Below are positions 1-10,683 of a stretch of DNA of 64,000 nt, one piece after another (position 1 is the first letter of the stretch; every line of letters begins with the position of its first letter). The notes under the pieces are model-generated. The model had not been told where the DNA came from. It saw only the letters and a list, made by a program, of their open reading frames with translations, and did not search any database. The position numbers were made by a program, and so were the translations under genes. The stretch is from Nemophila menziesii (Eukaryota > Streptophyta > Magnoliopsida > Boraginales > Hydrophyllaceae), in the NCBI GenBank assembly GCA_029959085.1, contig JARWIR010000039.1:3410001-3474000 (forward strand). The letters run 5' to 3'.

Positions 1-123
1 CTCGAGAACCGTACTTTCATGGTGAACGGTCATCGATTAAAGATATACCATGGAGATGAAGACACCAATCTCTTGGAAGATCCACGCCCAGGGGAGGTCA
101 TGTATCTCCTCGAAGCTCCTTAG
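1..123 (+). CDS. Pol, integrase C-terminal end (partial)
   Basis: Frame 1 is open from the window edge to a TAG at 121-123, giving 40 residues. The stretch ENRTFMVNGHRLK...YHGDED matches the end of integrase in E-right (QRTFMVNGQRLKRYHDSED, ending at 24406). In Ty3 elements this is the tail of the integrase C-terminal domain, which binds DNA and helps place the cDNA in the target. The visible part has no lesion, but the catalytic core is off-window, so whether this pol is intact cannot be judged. Confidence 0.75.
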   Translation, partial: LENRTFMVNGHRLKIYHGDEDTNLLEDPRPGEVMYLLEAP

Positions 124-354
124 AAGTGTGAGGTAACCCGTCGAGCTTAACGATGTTAAACAAAAGCCGATTCATTGTATATTAGTTTAAGTATTTTTTC
201 GTAGTGTGCATTAGATAAAGTTCATTAATTTAGTGTTTATTATTAAGAAATGAGGAAGGTCAGTTGTTTTTGATGATTTCAGGGGTAAAAAGGTCCAGAG
301 TTTGGGGTCGAAAAGATGGAAAACAAGGAAAAATGAATCGCAATACAGGGGAAA
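124..354 (+). other. E-left post-pol spacer
   Basis: AT-rich non-coding stretch between the pol stop and the palindrome array. It keeps the GATGTTAAACAAAAG segment (about 151-165) found after pol in the other elements, but lacks the TTGGGAGACA box that follows it elsewhere. A PPT-like box, GAGTTTGGGGTCG, lies at 298-310. Confidence 0.5.
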
Positions 355-606
355 AACCGGGAACCCGGTTTCGAAGGCTACATGACCCCAATGTTCTGGT
401 TAGTGCGTCAAGGTTGACGCAGGAGGTCGCGTCTGGGCCGCGTCGGGTGTTGCGCCATCGACAAAAACCTGGAACCCGGCTACGACGCCCAACTCTCTGG
501 TTAGTGCGTCAAGTATGACGCAAGGTGGCTTGCGTCTGGGGTAAAAAGAATCAATTTAGTAATGCTTTCGCGCCGACACAGCGACGCGAAACCGGGAACC
601 CGGTTT
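355..606 (+). repeat. GC-rich palindrome array downstream of pol (E-left type)
   Basis: Three copies of a near-palindrome, ACCGGGAACCCGGT, lie at 355-370, about 467-480 (one change) and 590-604. Between them are two short inverted repeats, GCGTCAAGGTTGACGC (about 406-421) and GCGTCAAGTATGACGC (about 506-521). The block is strikingly GC-rich against its AT-rich surroundings. The same ACCGGGAACCCGG word recurs before the NA-1 insertion site (3090-3110) and in NA-1 itself. Function unknown; comparable arrays with other sequences occupy this place in the other families. Confidence 0.75.
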
Positions 607-993
607 TGGATTGTGAGAGGCGGTTTTTCAGCTTTTAACCTAGATTTTTGACTTCTTTCTCAAGCTAGCCTCCTATTCCGTTTCCAAAGCCTCTACTACT
701 CCAAAAATCATCATCAACAACTATTTATTCATCAATTCCTACCCTCTTTCATCACAAAAACACACAATCAACTCACCTCCTTTCCAAAACACCATCAAAT
801 TCTCACTTTTCTCCAAGATTATTCTTCATCTTAGCCTCAAATTAAATCCAATCCCTTCTTAATTCACATCAATTAGCCTTTACCCATCTCATATCTCACC
901 ATATTCTTCAAGTTTTACTCCTCAAAACATCAATGTTCTAAGCTTTTCTCTAGCTTTTCACTATTTGAAGTTTTGAGTTTGGGGTGAAAAGAG
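607..993 (+). promoter_or_regulatory. G-poor leader upstream of the 3' ORF
   Basis: From about 650 to 960 the plus strand is rich in A, C and T and poor in G, like a plant mRNA 5' leader, and runs into the PPT-like box GAGTTTGGGGTG (975-986) just before the ATG at 994. E-right and NA-2 have a leader of the same kind in the same place. No convincing TATA box is seen here. A separate transcript for the 3' ORF is an inference. Confidence 0.35.
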
Positions 994-2294
994 ATGACTA
1001 ACAGAACCAATTCCATGTGCATCTATCTAAGGAATTTTCCAAGAAACAAGACCACTGTTGGCACTACTCCAGAACAAGCAATTGAGATTCCTGATTCGCG
1101 TTCCAAACAAAAGACTGAAGAAATCCCAGCTGCTCCCAAGAGGAAAGAAAATCCAAGTAAGGCTAATCCTAAGAAGAGTAGATTGATTGATGAACCAGAA
1201 AGTGAGGAAGAGTCGTTCCTCAAGAACCCGTTCAAGAACAAAGATCCACACGAAGAAAGGTGTTTGCTCAAAAACCGAAGAGAGTTGCTATGACTTGGAA
1301 TGATCAGGTTCGAGATAGAATTAATTATCTGAAGTTTGGTGTTGAGAAAGGTCTTCCAAAAGGTATTATGAACAGTGCATTTAAGGATTATGCTATTACT
1401 TGTGATAAGTTTGGGTGGAAAGAATTGAGAGAAAGGAAGCTTGAATATGTTCTTACCTTGGTGCGTGATTTTTACAAGGGACTAGATTTTTCAAAAGATG
1501 CAATTATCGTACGCAAAAAGGTATTACCTTTCTCTATTGACCTTATTCAGAAATTGTTGAAATTGCCCAACTTTACTGGCCCATTCCCATTCCAAGAAAC
1601 CCTTAACGATCCGTCTTTCACTTTCGAATCTCTTTGGGGAAAAGTACTTATTCATGGGGCTCGCCCAATCCCTATAGGAGAATGATATCATGGACAGATT
1701 TATTAACAGTAATTTATTACCTTGTGCTAAGGTTTGGTCCCGTTTCATAATCCCTACCTTCTTTGGTATAATTTATACTTAGGAATTGAAAAAGGAACAT
1801 ATTGTATTTATCAAGTGTATTATTGAGAACAAACAAATGGATGTGGCTCGTGTGATTTATGACAATATTATGGAGTTCGAGAAAACCCCTACTACCAGCA
1901 GAATCTCAAATTTCCTTCTACCATCACTACCTTGTGCTTAGACGCTAAAATTCCGCGTAGGTGTGAAGAGGTTGAGCCTTCCGTAGTTGGGGAACAAATG
2001 ACTTTAATTTCAATTCTGAATGCTCATGATGAAGCCACACAAGCTATAAGAACTCCTAGAGCCCCTCCACCAAAGAAGAAGGTACAATCCGATAATGAGT
2101 TGGAATCGAAAATTAAGGTGTTGGAAGAGAATCAAGATAAGATGATTTATACTTTGGGAAGCGTTACAAAAGAGTTGGAACTTATCCGAAACATGCTACT
2201 TGGGGTGAGCACCATTCAACACGCTACCTATGGATTACTTAAGAAGGATAAAGTCCATGGACGCAACACCGATGACCAGCCACGCGCTGGTTAA
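994..2294 (+). pseudogene. 3' ORF after pol (env-position ORF), frameshifted
   Basis: The ORF starts at ATG 994 (MTNRTNS...) with a lysine- and glutamate-rich, nuclear-signal-like N-terminus. The frame is lost near 1260-1290, where coding continues in another frame (MTWNDQVRDRINYLKFG...). That middle part, with ...VLTLVRDFYKGLDF... and ...LLKLPNF, resembles by eye the 'putative plant transposon protein' domain often found after pol in Athila elements. A TGA at 1683-1685 and further stops interrupt it. The same frame reopens at about 1932-2294 with a coiled-coil-like C-terminus (LESKIKVLEENQDKM). E-right has a shorter relative (25362-25820) that also starts MTNR and ends in a coiled coil. The old 'env-like' label is not supported: I see no signal peptide or membrane segment. 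Confidence 0.55.
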
Positions 2295-3110
2295 GATACG
2301 TTTTTTAACCTTTCTCATTTAGTGTAAATTAGTTTATTTGCGTTGAGTCCTTTCGAGTCGTGGGGACATGACTCATTTTTGAGTTTGGGGTGGGGTTCGT
2401 TGCCTCATCCCAGTTTTTATGTGTTATGTGTTTTTAATTGCTTTCAATAAAATAATTAGGAGTTGCGTTTGAGTGTTGAAGATTTTAAATGTCCCCTTTA
2501 AGCATACTTTTGATGAATCAATGGTAGTAAATAGTGGACTTTAGGAGTTAATATAAAACGCACTTTAATTGCATGAAAACATAGATAAGGGATGGGAAAA
2601 ATTAATAAACAATGAAAAAGAAGTAAGCTTGTACTTAAGGAAAATGTTTGGTTTGTAGAACGTGAGATCTAAATTAGTAGAGAACCCACTTAGATATGAA
2701 CTAGAGACGAACCATGTAACTAGGAAAATAATAGAGGCAGTTCTTTGCTAATCCATTTGACACCTTTTTAGCCTTCTATCCCTTGTATTAATATTATCTT
2801 TCTTAGCCCAATTTTAAGCCTTAAGCCTTTTCTTTTGTCTCCATAATATAAACCCATATCCCCTTAGTTTATTAGGCATATCCAAATGACCCGCACTTGA
2901 ATCACAATCCTGAGACGTGTCTTGAGCTTGAGTTTGGGGTGGTGGGTCCACTTTGGGAATTTACATTGGGAGGGAAATTATGTGTTTATATTAAGGCACA
3001 AATTTAGATGATGATATAATTTGTAACCCTTTGCCGGGATTGAAAAAATAAGTTAAAGAAGTTCTCAATAAAGTAGAATCTGGGAACCCGGATTTCACAA
3101 AACCGGGAAC
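2295..3110 (+). other. E-left 3' UTR, first part
   Basis: Non-coding AT-rich region with modules shared by all elements here. In order: the GGGA-loop hairpin (2355-2374), the PPT-like box GAGTTTGGGGTGGGG (2381-2395), the segment around GACCCGCACTTGAATC (about 2888-2905), a second PPT-like box (2930-2948), and TAACCCTTTGCCGGG (about 3023-3037). It ends in the palindromic words interrupted by NA-1 at 3110. Confidence 0.6.
2355..2374 (+). other. 3' UTR hairpin with GGGA tetraloop
   Basis: GAGTCGTG-GGGA-CATGACTC folds into an 8-bp stem with one G-U pair and a GNRA-type loop. The same hairpin is found at the same relative place in E-right (25902-25921), NA-1 (6094-6113, minus) and every complete NA-2 internal region. 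Function unknown. Confidence 0.6.
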
Positions 3111-4696
3111 TGGTGGTCCTTAGTGTGTTCTAAAATAATGCAATAAGTAAAGAGAACCACAACCGCAAGTGTATGGTTGTCCCAAGTAATAATAGTGATA
3201 ACAGGTTCGTTCTCAGGGACGGATTGGTTGACTCTAATGCTTATCAATTAGTGTTTAATTGCACGGAAGAGCAAATAAATGATTATAAGATTGTTTGGTT
3301 GGTTTTCTAAAAACTAAGACAATAATGAAAAAGACTAAATTAATGCAAATATAAATCTAGACGCAAGTAAAAATAGTTGGGCGCAAGATATGAGAGGTAG
3401 TACTCGAGTAACGCTAGGATTTCACCTAAATCTAACCATTACATGTATTGTTTAAGGGACAAATTCGGTAATTACTATTGGTCGGGATTCAATCATCTCC
3501 TTACGCCCGTCAGGGTGGACTAAGGAGCTCTTCTCAGGTGCTACAAACCCCGTCAGGGTGAATATAGTCCACCTTCGAATGGTTCAAGTCTAACTACCTA
3601 ATTGGCTGTAAGATTAATTAAGCCTGTCAAGGTCAAATAATTTATATCCTACTTTCGTTAATTAGTTCTGTACCTAGACCCCCCATCAAGGTGATCCAAT
3701 CGCCACTAATTGGAATAGCCTAAGTTCTAAATCCTTATATTAATTAGTTACTTCAATAATAGTCAATAAGTGTAAATTAAGGAAAAATAATAAATACCCA
3801 ATTTGAATTAAATTAAAATAATCCCAAATTCAAAGACATAGAATTGAATAAATTATGGTTCAATCCATTACGCGTTCTCAAGTACTTAATGAAATTAGCT
3901 CATAATTGGAAAAACTAAGAAACTAAATTGAAAAGAATATATAATTTTTTTACAGAAGTAGAAATAAGAAACCTAATTAGGAAGATGATTCGGTTGTGAA
4001 GTGGAGATATAGACCGTCTCCAGCTCTAAGCTTCTTCTTTTCCTTGCTTCTGCTTCTTCTCCGGACACTCTCTTCTAAGGATGATTAGAATTGAAGAATA
4101 AAATGAGAGGTAAGAAATAATAAGGTCTAAAGGCCTATTTATACTAGTAAATTCGGAGTAGGGTTTTATTTTAAATAAAAAGTCATTTTAGAAAAGCCCA
4201 AGTCCATAATTAAGCCCAAAATCCCGTAACTGCTGCACCACCTCCACTAAATCAGCTCTAGCTGGTTCGTTACAACTCCGATTGACTCAATTACAGTTGC
4301 TAAATTTCCGTAACTCAATAAGGAACACAATCTCTTCAAAGGTCAGCGACTAAATCAACTCTTAAGTGGCTCGAAATCATCAATCTTTGACAGCTTTTGA
4401 GATTTGTAGCTTTAAAATATCACTTCTTTTCGGGATTTATCTTCAAGCTTTGACTCCATATCACGATCTTTGACTTTATTCTCGGATTCCTCTCCTAGAT
4501 AATATTCAAAACCTACAAATTTTCACTAAAACAAGCAATATTACGCGCAAAAGTTTAATAAATGAAAAATACTAGAATTAAAAGAGGACAATCAGATTAT
4601 TGCATATTTAGTCCAAAAGTCTATCAAAATAGTCGAATAAACACCAAAAATGATGTCTCCCAAAGGAATAAAATTAGAAAATTTAGGGAGACATCA
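3111..4696 (-). repeat. NA-1 3' LTR
   Basis: A 1586-bp LTR. On the minus strand it starts TGATGTCTCCC at 4696 and ends ...GGACCACCA at 3111. A TATA-like GTATAAATA lies at 4136-4144 (minus). The first 50 nt hold the inverted repeat TGATGTCTCCC/GGGAGACATCA. Four CCTGACGGG-like words lie at about 3500-3700. It pairs with the LTR at 9096-10683. Confidence 0.9.
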
Positions 4697-4732
4697 AGAC
4701 CCCCAACTCAAACCTTTGTCGCCCCGACAAAG
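4697..4732 (-). other. NA-1 polypurine tract and upstream hairpin
   Basis: On the minus strand the hairpin CTTTGTCG-GGG-CGACAAAG (4714-4732) is followed by TTTGAGTTGGGGGTCT (4697-4712), which abuts the LTR. The purine tract should prime plus-strand DNA synthesis. The hairpin has an 8-bp stem, with the same arms as in E-left and a different loop base. Confidence 0.75.
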
Positions 4733-6993
4733 TAAAACTAAAAACAAGGGGTAAGAAGTAGATGCAAGAGAAAATAGAAGCTAGTAAATAAACCCTAAGA
4801 AATTCTCAAAACAAATCTCATATAGCAAACATTAGGAACTAGTATACACATACACTTACATGCAAAAATCAAACATAAATAATCTCAATCATCAAATTAA
4901 AGTTGCAACGCTTGAAGGTTACACTTGTACTCATCTCTGTATGATGGATATAGGTTGTTCCTCGATCCTAACTCGCTTTGAACGCTCCACTTAGTATACT
5001 CCCTATTAACAGAATCATAAATTCATTATGCTCCTAGGAATCACGAGGACTTTATGGTTTTAATGTAGGCTTAAGGACGGTATGGATGTATATTTGGTAA
5101 ATTTGAAGTGAGCTTTTGGCTCTCTCCTCACTTACCATCAACTACTACCCTCGAGCTTGAGTTTACGCTCATATAATGTTCTCACTCACCCATTTACGCA
5201 CTAATTTAGCATCCCATGTCAACCCATTACAAATAAGATGATTTTTCAGAAAATTCCACTTTGCCGGATGTTTATTCTTTCATATTTTTCTTTTTCTTTT
5301 TCTTTTTTTTTCTTTTTTTTTCTTTTGTACAGTTTATCAACCGGGTTCCCGGTCAGTGAAACCGGGTTCCCAGTGAGCTACTGTTTTTGCTAATTTTTTT
5401 CACTTTTTTTTTCTTTTTCATTTTTTTTCAATCCCAGCAAAGGGTTACAATAAGCATAATCATCTGCAATTGTGCCTCAATACAAACACATACATCCCTA
5501 CCCAATAAATTCCCCATAAGCGGACCCACCACCCCAAACTCAAGCTCGAGACATGTCTCATGATCGTGATTCAAGTGCGGGTCATATGGTCATGCCTAAT
5601 AATCTAAGGATTATGGGCTTATATCGTGGCTACAAAAGAAAGGTTTCAGGCACAAGATTGGGCTAAGACGGATAATAATTGATATAAGGGATAGAAAGCT
5701 AAAAAGGTCACAAATGGCTATCAAAGAACTGCCCCTATCATTTTCCTAGTTACATAGCTCGTCTCTAGTTCATATCTAAGTGGAATCTCTACTAATTAGG
5801 ATCTCACGTTCTACACACAAAACATATTCCGTAAGTACAAGCTTGATTCATTTGCATTGTTCATTAATTCTTCCTATTAATCACCTATGTTTGCATGCAA
5901 TTAAAGCGCGTTTTACACTATTCCCTAAAGTCCACTATTTACTATCATAGATTCATCAAAAGTATGCTTAAAGGGGACATTTAAGATCTTCTACAGTCAA
6001 ACGCAATCCCTAATTAATTTATTGAAAGAAAATAAAACAAATAACACATAAAAACTGGGATGAGGCAACGAACCCCACCCCAAACTCAAAAATGAGTCGT
6101 GTCCCCATGACTCGAAAAGACTCAATAAAGCAATTAAACTAATATACACTAAATGAGAAAAGGATTGGAAAACATATCTGGATCGACACTAGGCTGATTA
6201 CGTGTAGTCTCATGTTGAGGTTTTGAATACTACTTCATCAAGCTTTAAAGATCATTTAATTTTTGCATCCATCTTGAATAAAGTGCTTCATTACCTCGAA
6301 CTCTTTTGCCATATTTCCCAAATCTTCATCATTTCCTATCTCTCTAAATCATCATCTCTTCTATGAAAATATCTCCTCAACACCCAATTTTATATCTTCA
6401 TCATGTTCTTCGTACCTTTTCCAACCTTCATGGTCATCTTTGATGACCCCAAACTCAATTTTTCACCTACTTAAAGATTACTTGCAGAATATATAATAGT
6501 AGGCTCAAACAATTCACAACTCCTCCGATAAATAACTAAAACAAATCTTAATCCCCAACTAGTAATAGAAAGAAAAGAAGAGTTCTAGCTATTTTACCAA
6601 AATGACCATGGAATTTATGATGATTTGATACTGTGCACTTGCAATCTCCAACCTTCAAAGTACCAAAGCTATTGATGAAATTTGTGTCTCTTGATATTGT
6701 TGGTATTTAATATCTATGGAGTTGGAGAGGTTTAAAGGATATAATTTAAGCTTTGGTGAAGAAATTTTTGGATTAAAACTTGAATGTCTTGGTGTTTTTG
6801 GAAAGATTTGTGATTGATTATGTGTTTGGATAATGTTTAGAGAGATGGATTGGTGATATTTTGGTGTTTTGATGATAGAATTTGAGAGTTTTTGGAGCTT
6901 TGGTTCGTCATCAATGGTGTTTCATGTGTTGGAGGCTAGAAGGAAAGGAAAAATAAGGTTTTCATAAGGTTTAGGTCAATTTTCGCCAAGAGA
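4733..6993 (-). other. NA-1 3' UTR
   Basis: No credible ORF. In minus-strand order it holds a leader-like region (about 6990-6480), short degenerate ORF traces, the GGGA-loop hairpin (6094-6113; one A-C mismatch), PPT-like boxes at about 6072-6090 and 5530-5550, palindromic ACCGGGAACCCGG words at about 5338-5372, and A-rich tracts (poly-T on the plus strand, about 5285-5330 and 5395-5430). The segment AAGTGAG...CTCACTT is at about 5105-5135. Confidence 0.6.
6094..6113 (-). other. NA-1 3' UTR hairpin with GGGA tetraloop
   Basis: Minus-strand GAGTCATG-GGGA-CACGACTC. The stem has one A-C mismatch compared with the NA-2 copies; the loop is unchanged. Confidence 0.55.
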
Positions 6994-7536
6994 AACCGGG
7001 CGCCCGTTTTGGAACTTTTTTTTTTTGCGTCTAGACGCAACTCTTTGTTGCTTCTCCTTATGCTGCATCAGAGAGTTGGCTTTTAAAACCGGGTTCCCGT
7101 CTTGTGCAAAACGGGTTGGCTATTGGACGCAAAGGGTTGCGTATTCGCGCAGAAAATTTCCACCTTATTTTTTCGATTTCTCCTTGCCTACACCTCGGAT
7201 TTTTGCAAACCTTATACTCATTTTTAGTGGAAATTGCGCTTCAAATCCATTGGACTACTCATATTTTCCATTGGAGGTACAAATGTTCTCAAAATTATGT
7301 TTTCTTCATTTCGCACCATGAATTGCGTCTCTTCACGCACAGTTCAGAAACTTTGGGTTATATATCAGAACTTTTTGACTTCATCATTGGATAGATCTCG
7401 AAAAAATAAGTGGTTTAGGCTCAAGAAAAAGTTAATTCCGACCTCCGAGCGTCAAGTTATGATTTTCCGAAGTTTTGCTACTTGGGTACAGTTCCAAAAA
7501 CGGGTTCCCGGTTTCTACAAACCGGGTACCCGTTTT
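6994..7536 (-). repeat. NA-1 GC-rich palindrome array
   Basis: ACCGGG(N)CCCGGT-type near-palindromes recur at about 6994-7010, 7087-7100, 7498-7512 and 7521-7536, with GCGTCTAGACGC (about 7026-7037) between them. The array lies downstream of the ORF stop on the minus strand, like the E-left array after pol, and uses the same word family. The small ORFs of 96-135 codons overlapping here on the plus strand are not credible. Confidence 0.65.
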
Positions 7537-7760
7537 CTACTGTATTGGAACCCAAAATTTTCATTATTTCTTGTGACATTCACTCCTGTAATCATCAAAA
7601 ACACCAACCTTTCTCATTTCTTAAAAATAAACACTAAATAAATAACCATTACTCTAATTTATACTACGAATTTAAAGACATGAAAGCAATTTAAAACATG
7701 GGTTGTCTCCTAAGAAGCACTTTTATTTAACGCCATTTAAAGTTTGGCGGGTTACCTCCA
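7537..7760 (-). other. NA-1 post-ORF spacer
   Basis: Non-coding. It keeps the post-pol segment GTTAAATAAAAGTGC followed by a diverged GGAGACA box (7704-7710 on the plus strand as TGTCTCC), which is found after pol in E-right, E-minus and NA-2. Confidence 0.5.
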
Positions 7761-8967
7761 TTATCCCTTGAGTATGTAGCCTCCCCAGCAGTGGGTGAGG
7801 TTATGTATGTCTACAATTCGCCGCCTTTGACCTCTCAAAGGTTGTATCTCTATTAATTTTGCTGTCACCAATCGAGTAACAACAAATGGTCCCGTCCACG
7901 CATTTTTGAAACCTCGTGGCCTATTCTCTTGTTTAGAAGCCTCAACCTTGTTTCCAACCCTGAACTCATCTTTAGCTCTCTTTTTCACGGGTTCATGGTG
8001 GTGGTTCTTCTCTTTAACCTCTTTAGGTACTTCTTGAACAATGGGTAACTCAATTTGCACCTCCTCTAGCTTTTTGTCCAAAACAATGGATGTTTCAGAA
8101 CTTTCTTTTGTTATGAGGGCCACGTCTTCAATCTCAATCTCTACACTCGCATTCTCATTTAATTCTGAAATAGCTTCTGTGAATATTTGTTGCGGTGTGA
8201 GTTATTTTGTATCACTTTCAAGCATTTGGGTGTTGGTTTCGTCTTCTTTTCACGCCTCTACAAATACTTTATCTATGTCACCATTTGAATGATTCGTCTT
8301 TATTGGAATTGTTGGTGAAATCAATGGAGTACTAGGTGGCGAATCCATCCTAGAATCTTCCTTTTCTATCTCTTTTCTAACCAAGATCTCAATGTTTGAT
8401 TCCTCTACACGCGGCTTGGCTGGGTTTTCCAAGGATGTCATCTTCCCTTCACAAGATTTATTTTCAACTTCGACTCGATTCTCAATAATTGACTCATCTA
8501 TGCTTAGCGTGGTTGATTCTTCTATTGTTGGAATCTCTAGTTCACTAGGTGTAACTTGGGATGATTCCACTTCCTTCTCTTCTTGAAGGCTAAACTCTGT
8601 AGCTACATCGAACCAACCATCGCTATCTTGAATGTCATCATCATCATAATTTGTACTTTGGCATGTTTGCATAGATGGTACTCGTTGTAATTGCTCAATT
8701 GTTTCTGTGAATTGCGTCAATCGTTGCTCCATTACTTGATGGCTTTGTTGCATGACTTGCACTAATGATATGATAGCATCGATTTTCGCATTACTCTTCA
8801 TTAAATTATCCGTTGTGGCCTTCATGAAACAACTGAGGGAGTTCTCCAACTTTTTGAACCTATTATAATGATCTGTCAAGCTTCCTCGTGTTAGATCCAT
8901 GAATTGTTGTACTGGCATATAACAGGTTTGTGTTGGATTTTGCTCTTGATAGGGGGGAAATCTCCAT
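7761..8967 (-). pseudogene. Non-autonomous-element ORF (coiled coil + integrase-CTD-like), broken
   Basis: Relative of the 403-codon ORF of the NA-2 array, at the same place after the PBS. The ATG is at 8967-8965. A run of six C instead of five (about 8951-8956) shifts the frame within the first codons. Downstream the frame is mostly open but carries a TGA (8250-8252) and a TAA further on. The region before 8250 shows the N-terminal PVQQFMDLTRGSLTDHYN block, a heptad-like stretch and an acidic linker. The last part (8123-7761) ends GPFVVTRL...IEIQP...RRRIVDIHNLTHCW, resembling the integrase C-terminal domain. Two residues of the AWK triplet present in NA-2 are missing near the start of that domain. 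The protein cannot be made whole from this copy. Confidence 0.8.
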
Positions 8968-9071
8968 ACCTAAAGAAAAACTTGAAAAGAGACTAAAATA
9001 AAACAACGTAAAACTGAAAATAAAAATGCAATTAAACACTAAAGGATAAACACCGGGGGCACACGCTACCG

Positions 9072-9089
9072 TCCCCGGCAGCGGCGCCA
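9072..9089 (-). other. NA-1 primer binding site (tRNA-Asp type)
   Basis: Minus-strand TGGCGCCGCTGCCGGGGA, starting seven bases inside the 5' LTR edge. It is complementary to the 3' end of plant tRNA-Asp except at one position, as in every other element here. Confidence 0.8.
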
Positions 9090-9095
9090 AAAACT

Positions 9096-10683
9096 TGGTG
9101 GTCCTTAGTGTGTTATAAAATAATGCAATAAGTAAAGAGAACCACAATCGCAAGTGTACGGTTGTTCCAAGTAATAATAGTGATAACAAAATCGTTCTCA
9201 GGGACATATTGGTTTACTCTAATGCTTATCAATTAGTGTTTAATTGCACGGAAGAGCGGATAAATGATTATAAGATTGTTTGGTTGGTTTTCTAAAAACT
9301 AAGACAATAATGAAAAAGACTAAATTAATGCAAATATAAAGCTAGACGCAAGTAAAAATAGTTGGACGCAATATATGAGAGGTAGTACTCTATTAAAGCT
9401 AGGATTTCACCTAAATCTAACCATTCCATGTATTGTTTAAGGGACAAATTCTGTAATTACTATTGGTCGGGATTCAATCATCTCCTTACCCCCGTCAGGG
9501 TGGACTAAGGAGCTCTTCTCAGGTGCTACAAACCCCGTCAGGGTGAATATAGTCCACCTTCGAATGGTTCAAGTCTAACTACCCAATTGGCCGTAAGATT
9601 AATTAAGCTTGTCAAGGTCAAATAATTTATATCCTACTTTCGTTAATTAGTTTCGTACCTAGACCCCCCGTCAAGGTGATCCAATCGCCACTAATTGGAA
9701 TAGCCTAAGTACTAAATCCTAATATTGATTAATTACTTCAATAATAGTCAATAAGTGTAAATTAAGAAAAAATAATAAATACGCAATCTGAATTAAATTA
9801 AAATAATCCAAAATTCAAAGACATAGAATGGAATACATTATGGTTCAATCTGTTACGCGTTCTCAAGTACTTAATGAAATTAGCTCATAATTGGAAAAAC
9901 TAAGAAAATAAATTGAAAAGAATTCATAATTTTTTTTACAGAAATAGAAATAAGAAACCTAATTAGGAAGATGATTCGGCTGTGAAGTGGAGATATAGAC
10001 CGTCTCCAGCTCTAAGCTTCTTCTTTTCCTTGCTTCTGCTTCTTCTCCGGACACTCTCTTCTAAGGATGATTAGAATTGAAGAATAAAATGATAGGTAAG
10101 AAATAATAAGGTCTAAAGGCCTATTTATACTAGTAAATTCGGACTAGGGTTTTATTTTAAATAAAAAGCCATTTTAGAAAAGCCCAAGTCCATAATTAAG
10201 CCCAAAATCCCGTAACTGCTGCACCACCTCCACTAAATCATCTCTAGCCGGTTCGTTACAACTCCGATTAACTCAATTCCAGTTGCTAAATTTCCGTAAC
10301 TCAATAAGGAACACAATCTCTTCAAAAGTAAGCGGCTAAATCAACTCTTAAGTGGCTCGAAATCAGTAATCTTTGACAGCTTTCCAGATTTGTAGCTTTA
10401 AAATATCACTTATTTTCGGGATTTATCTTCAAGCTTTGACTCCATATCACGCTCTTTGACGTTATTCTCGGATTCCTCTCCTAGATAATATTCAAAACCT
10501 ACAAACTTTTCACTAAAACAAGCAATATTACGCGCAAAAGTTTAATAAATGAAAAATACTAGAATTAAAAGAGGAAAATCGGGTTATTGCATATTTAATC
10601 CAAAAGTCTATCAAAATAGTCGAATAAACACCAAAAATGATGTCTCCCAAGGGCATAAAATTAGAACATTTAGGGAGACATCA
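9096..10683 (-). repeat. NA-1 5' LTR
   Basis: A 1588-bp LTR, pair of 3111-4696, differing by scattered substitutions and small indels. It runs on the minus strand from 10683 (TGATGTCTCCC) to 9096 (CCACCA). It is closely related to the E-left 3' LTR (11317-12882) and clearly diverged from the NA-2 LTRs. Confidence 0.9.
10132..10140 (-). promoter_or_regulatory. NA-1 5' LTR TATA box
   Basis: Minus-strand GTATAAATA in an AT-rich context, about 550 nt into the LTR. It is the best TATA candidate and is conserved in the other LTR of this element. Confidence 0.5.

Larger units (their letters stand above)
3111..10683 (-). mobile_element. NA-1: complete non-autonomous LTR retrotransposon
   Basis: A full 7.57-kb insertion on the minus strand. 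The 5' LTR is at 9096-10683 and the 3' LTR at 3111-4696, with GGAAC at 3106-3110 and 10684-10688 as target duplication. It has a tRNA-Asp-type PBS (9072-9089), a PPT (4697-4712) and 4.4 kb of internal sequence. It carries no gag, protease, RT or integrase core; its only coding trace is the non-autonomous ORF at 7761-8967, which is broken. LTR, PPT hairpin and 3' UTR resemble those of E-left, the element it landed in, so E-left's family is its likely source of proteins. Confidence 0.9.

Noticed and set aside
994..2294. True envelope gene
   Set aside because: The position fits the old 'env-like' label, but there is no signal peptide, cleavage site or membrane anchor; the protein looks nuclear and coiled-coil.
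7025..7641. Plus-strand ORFs of 96-135 codons
   Set aside because: They cover the palindrome array and post-ORF spacer of the minus-strand element NA-1 and match nothing in the related elements.
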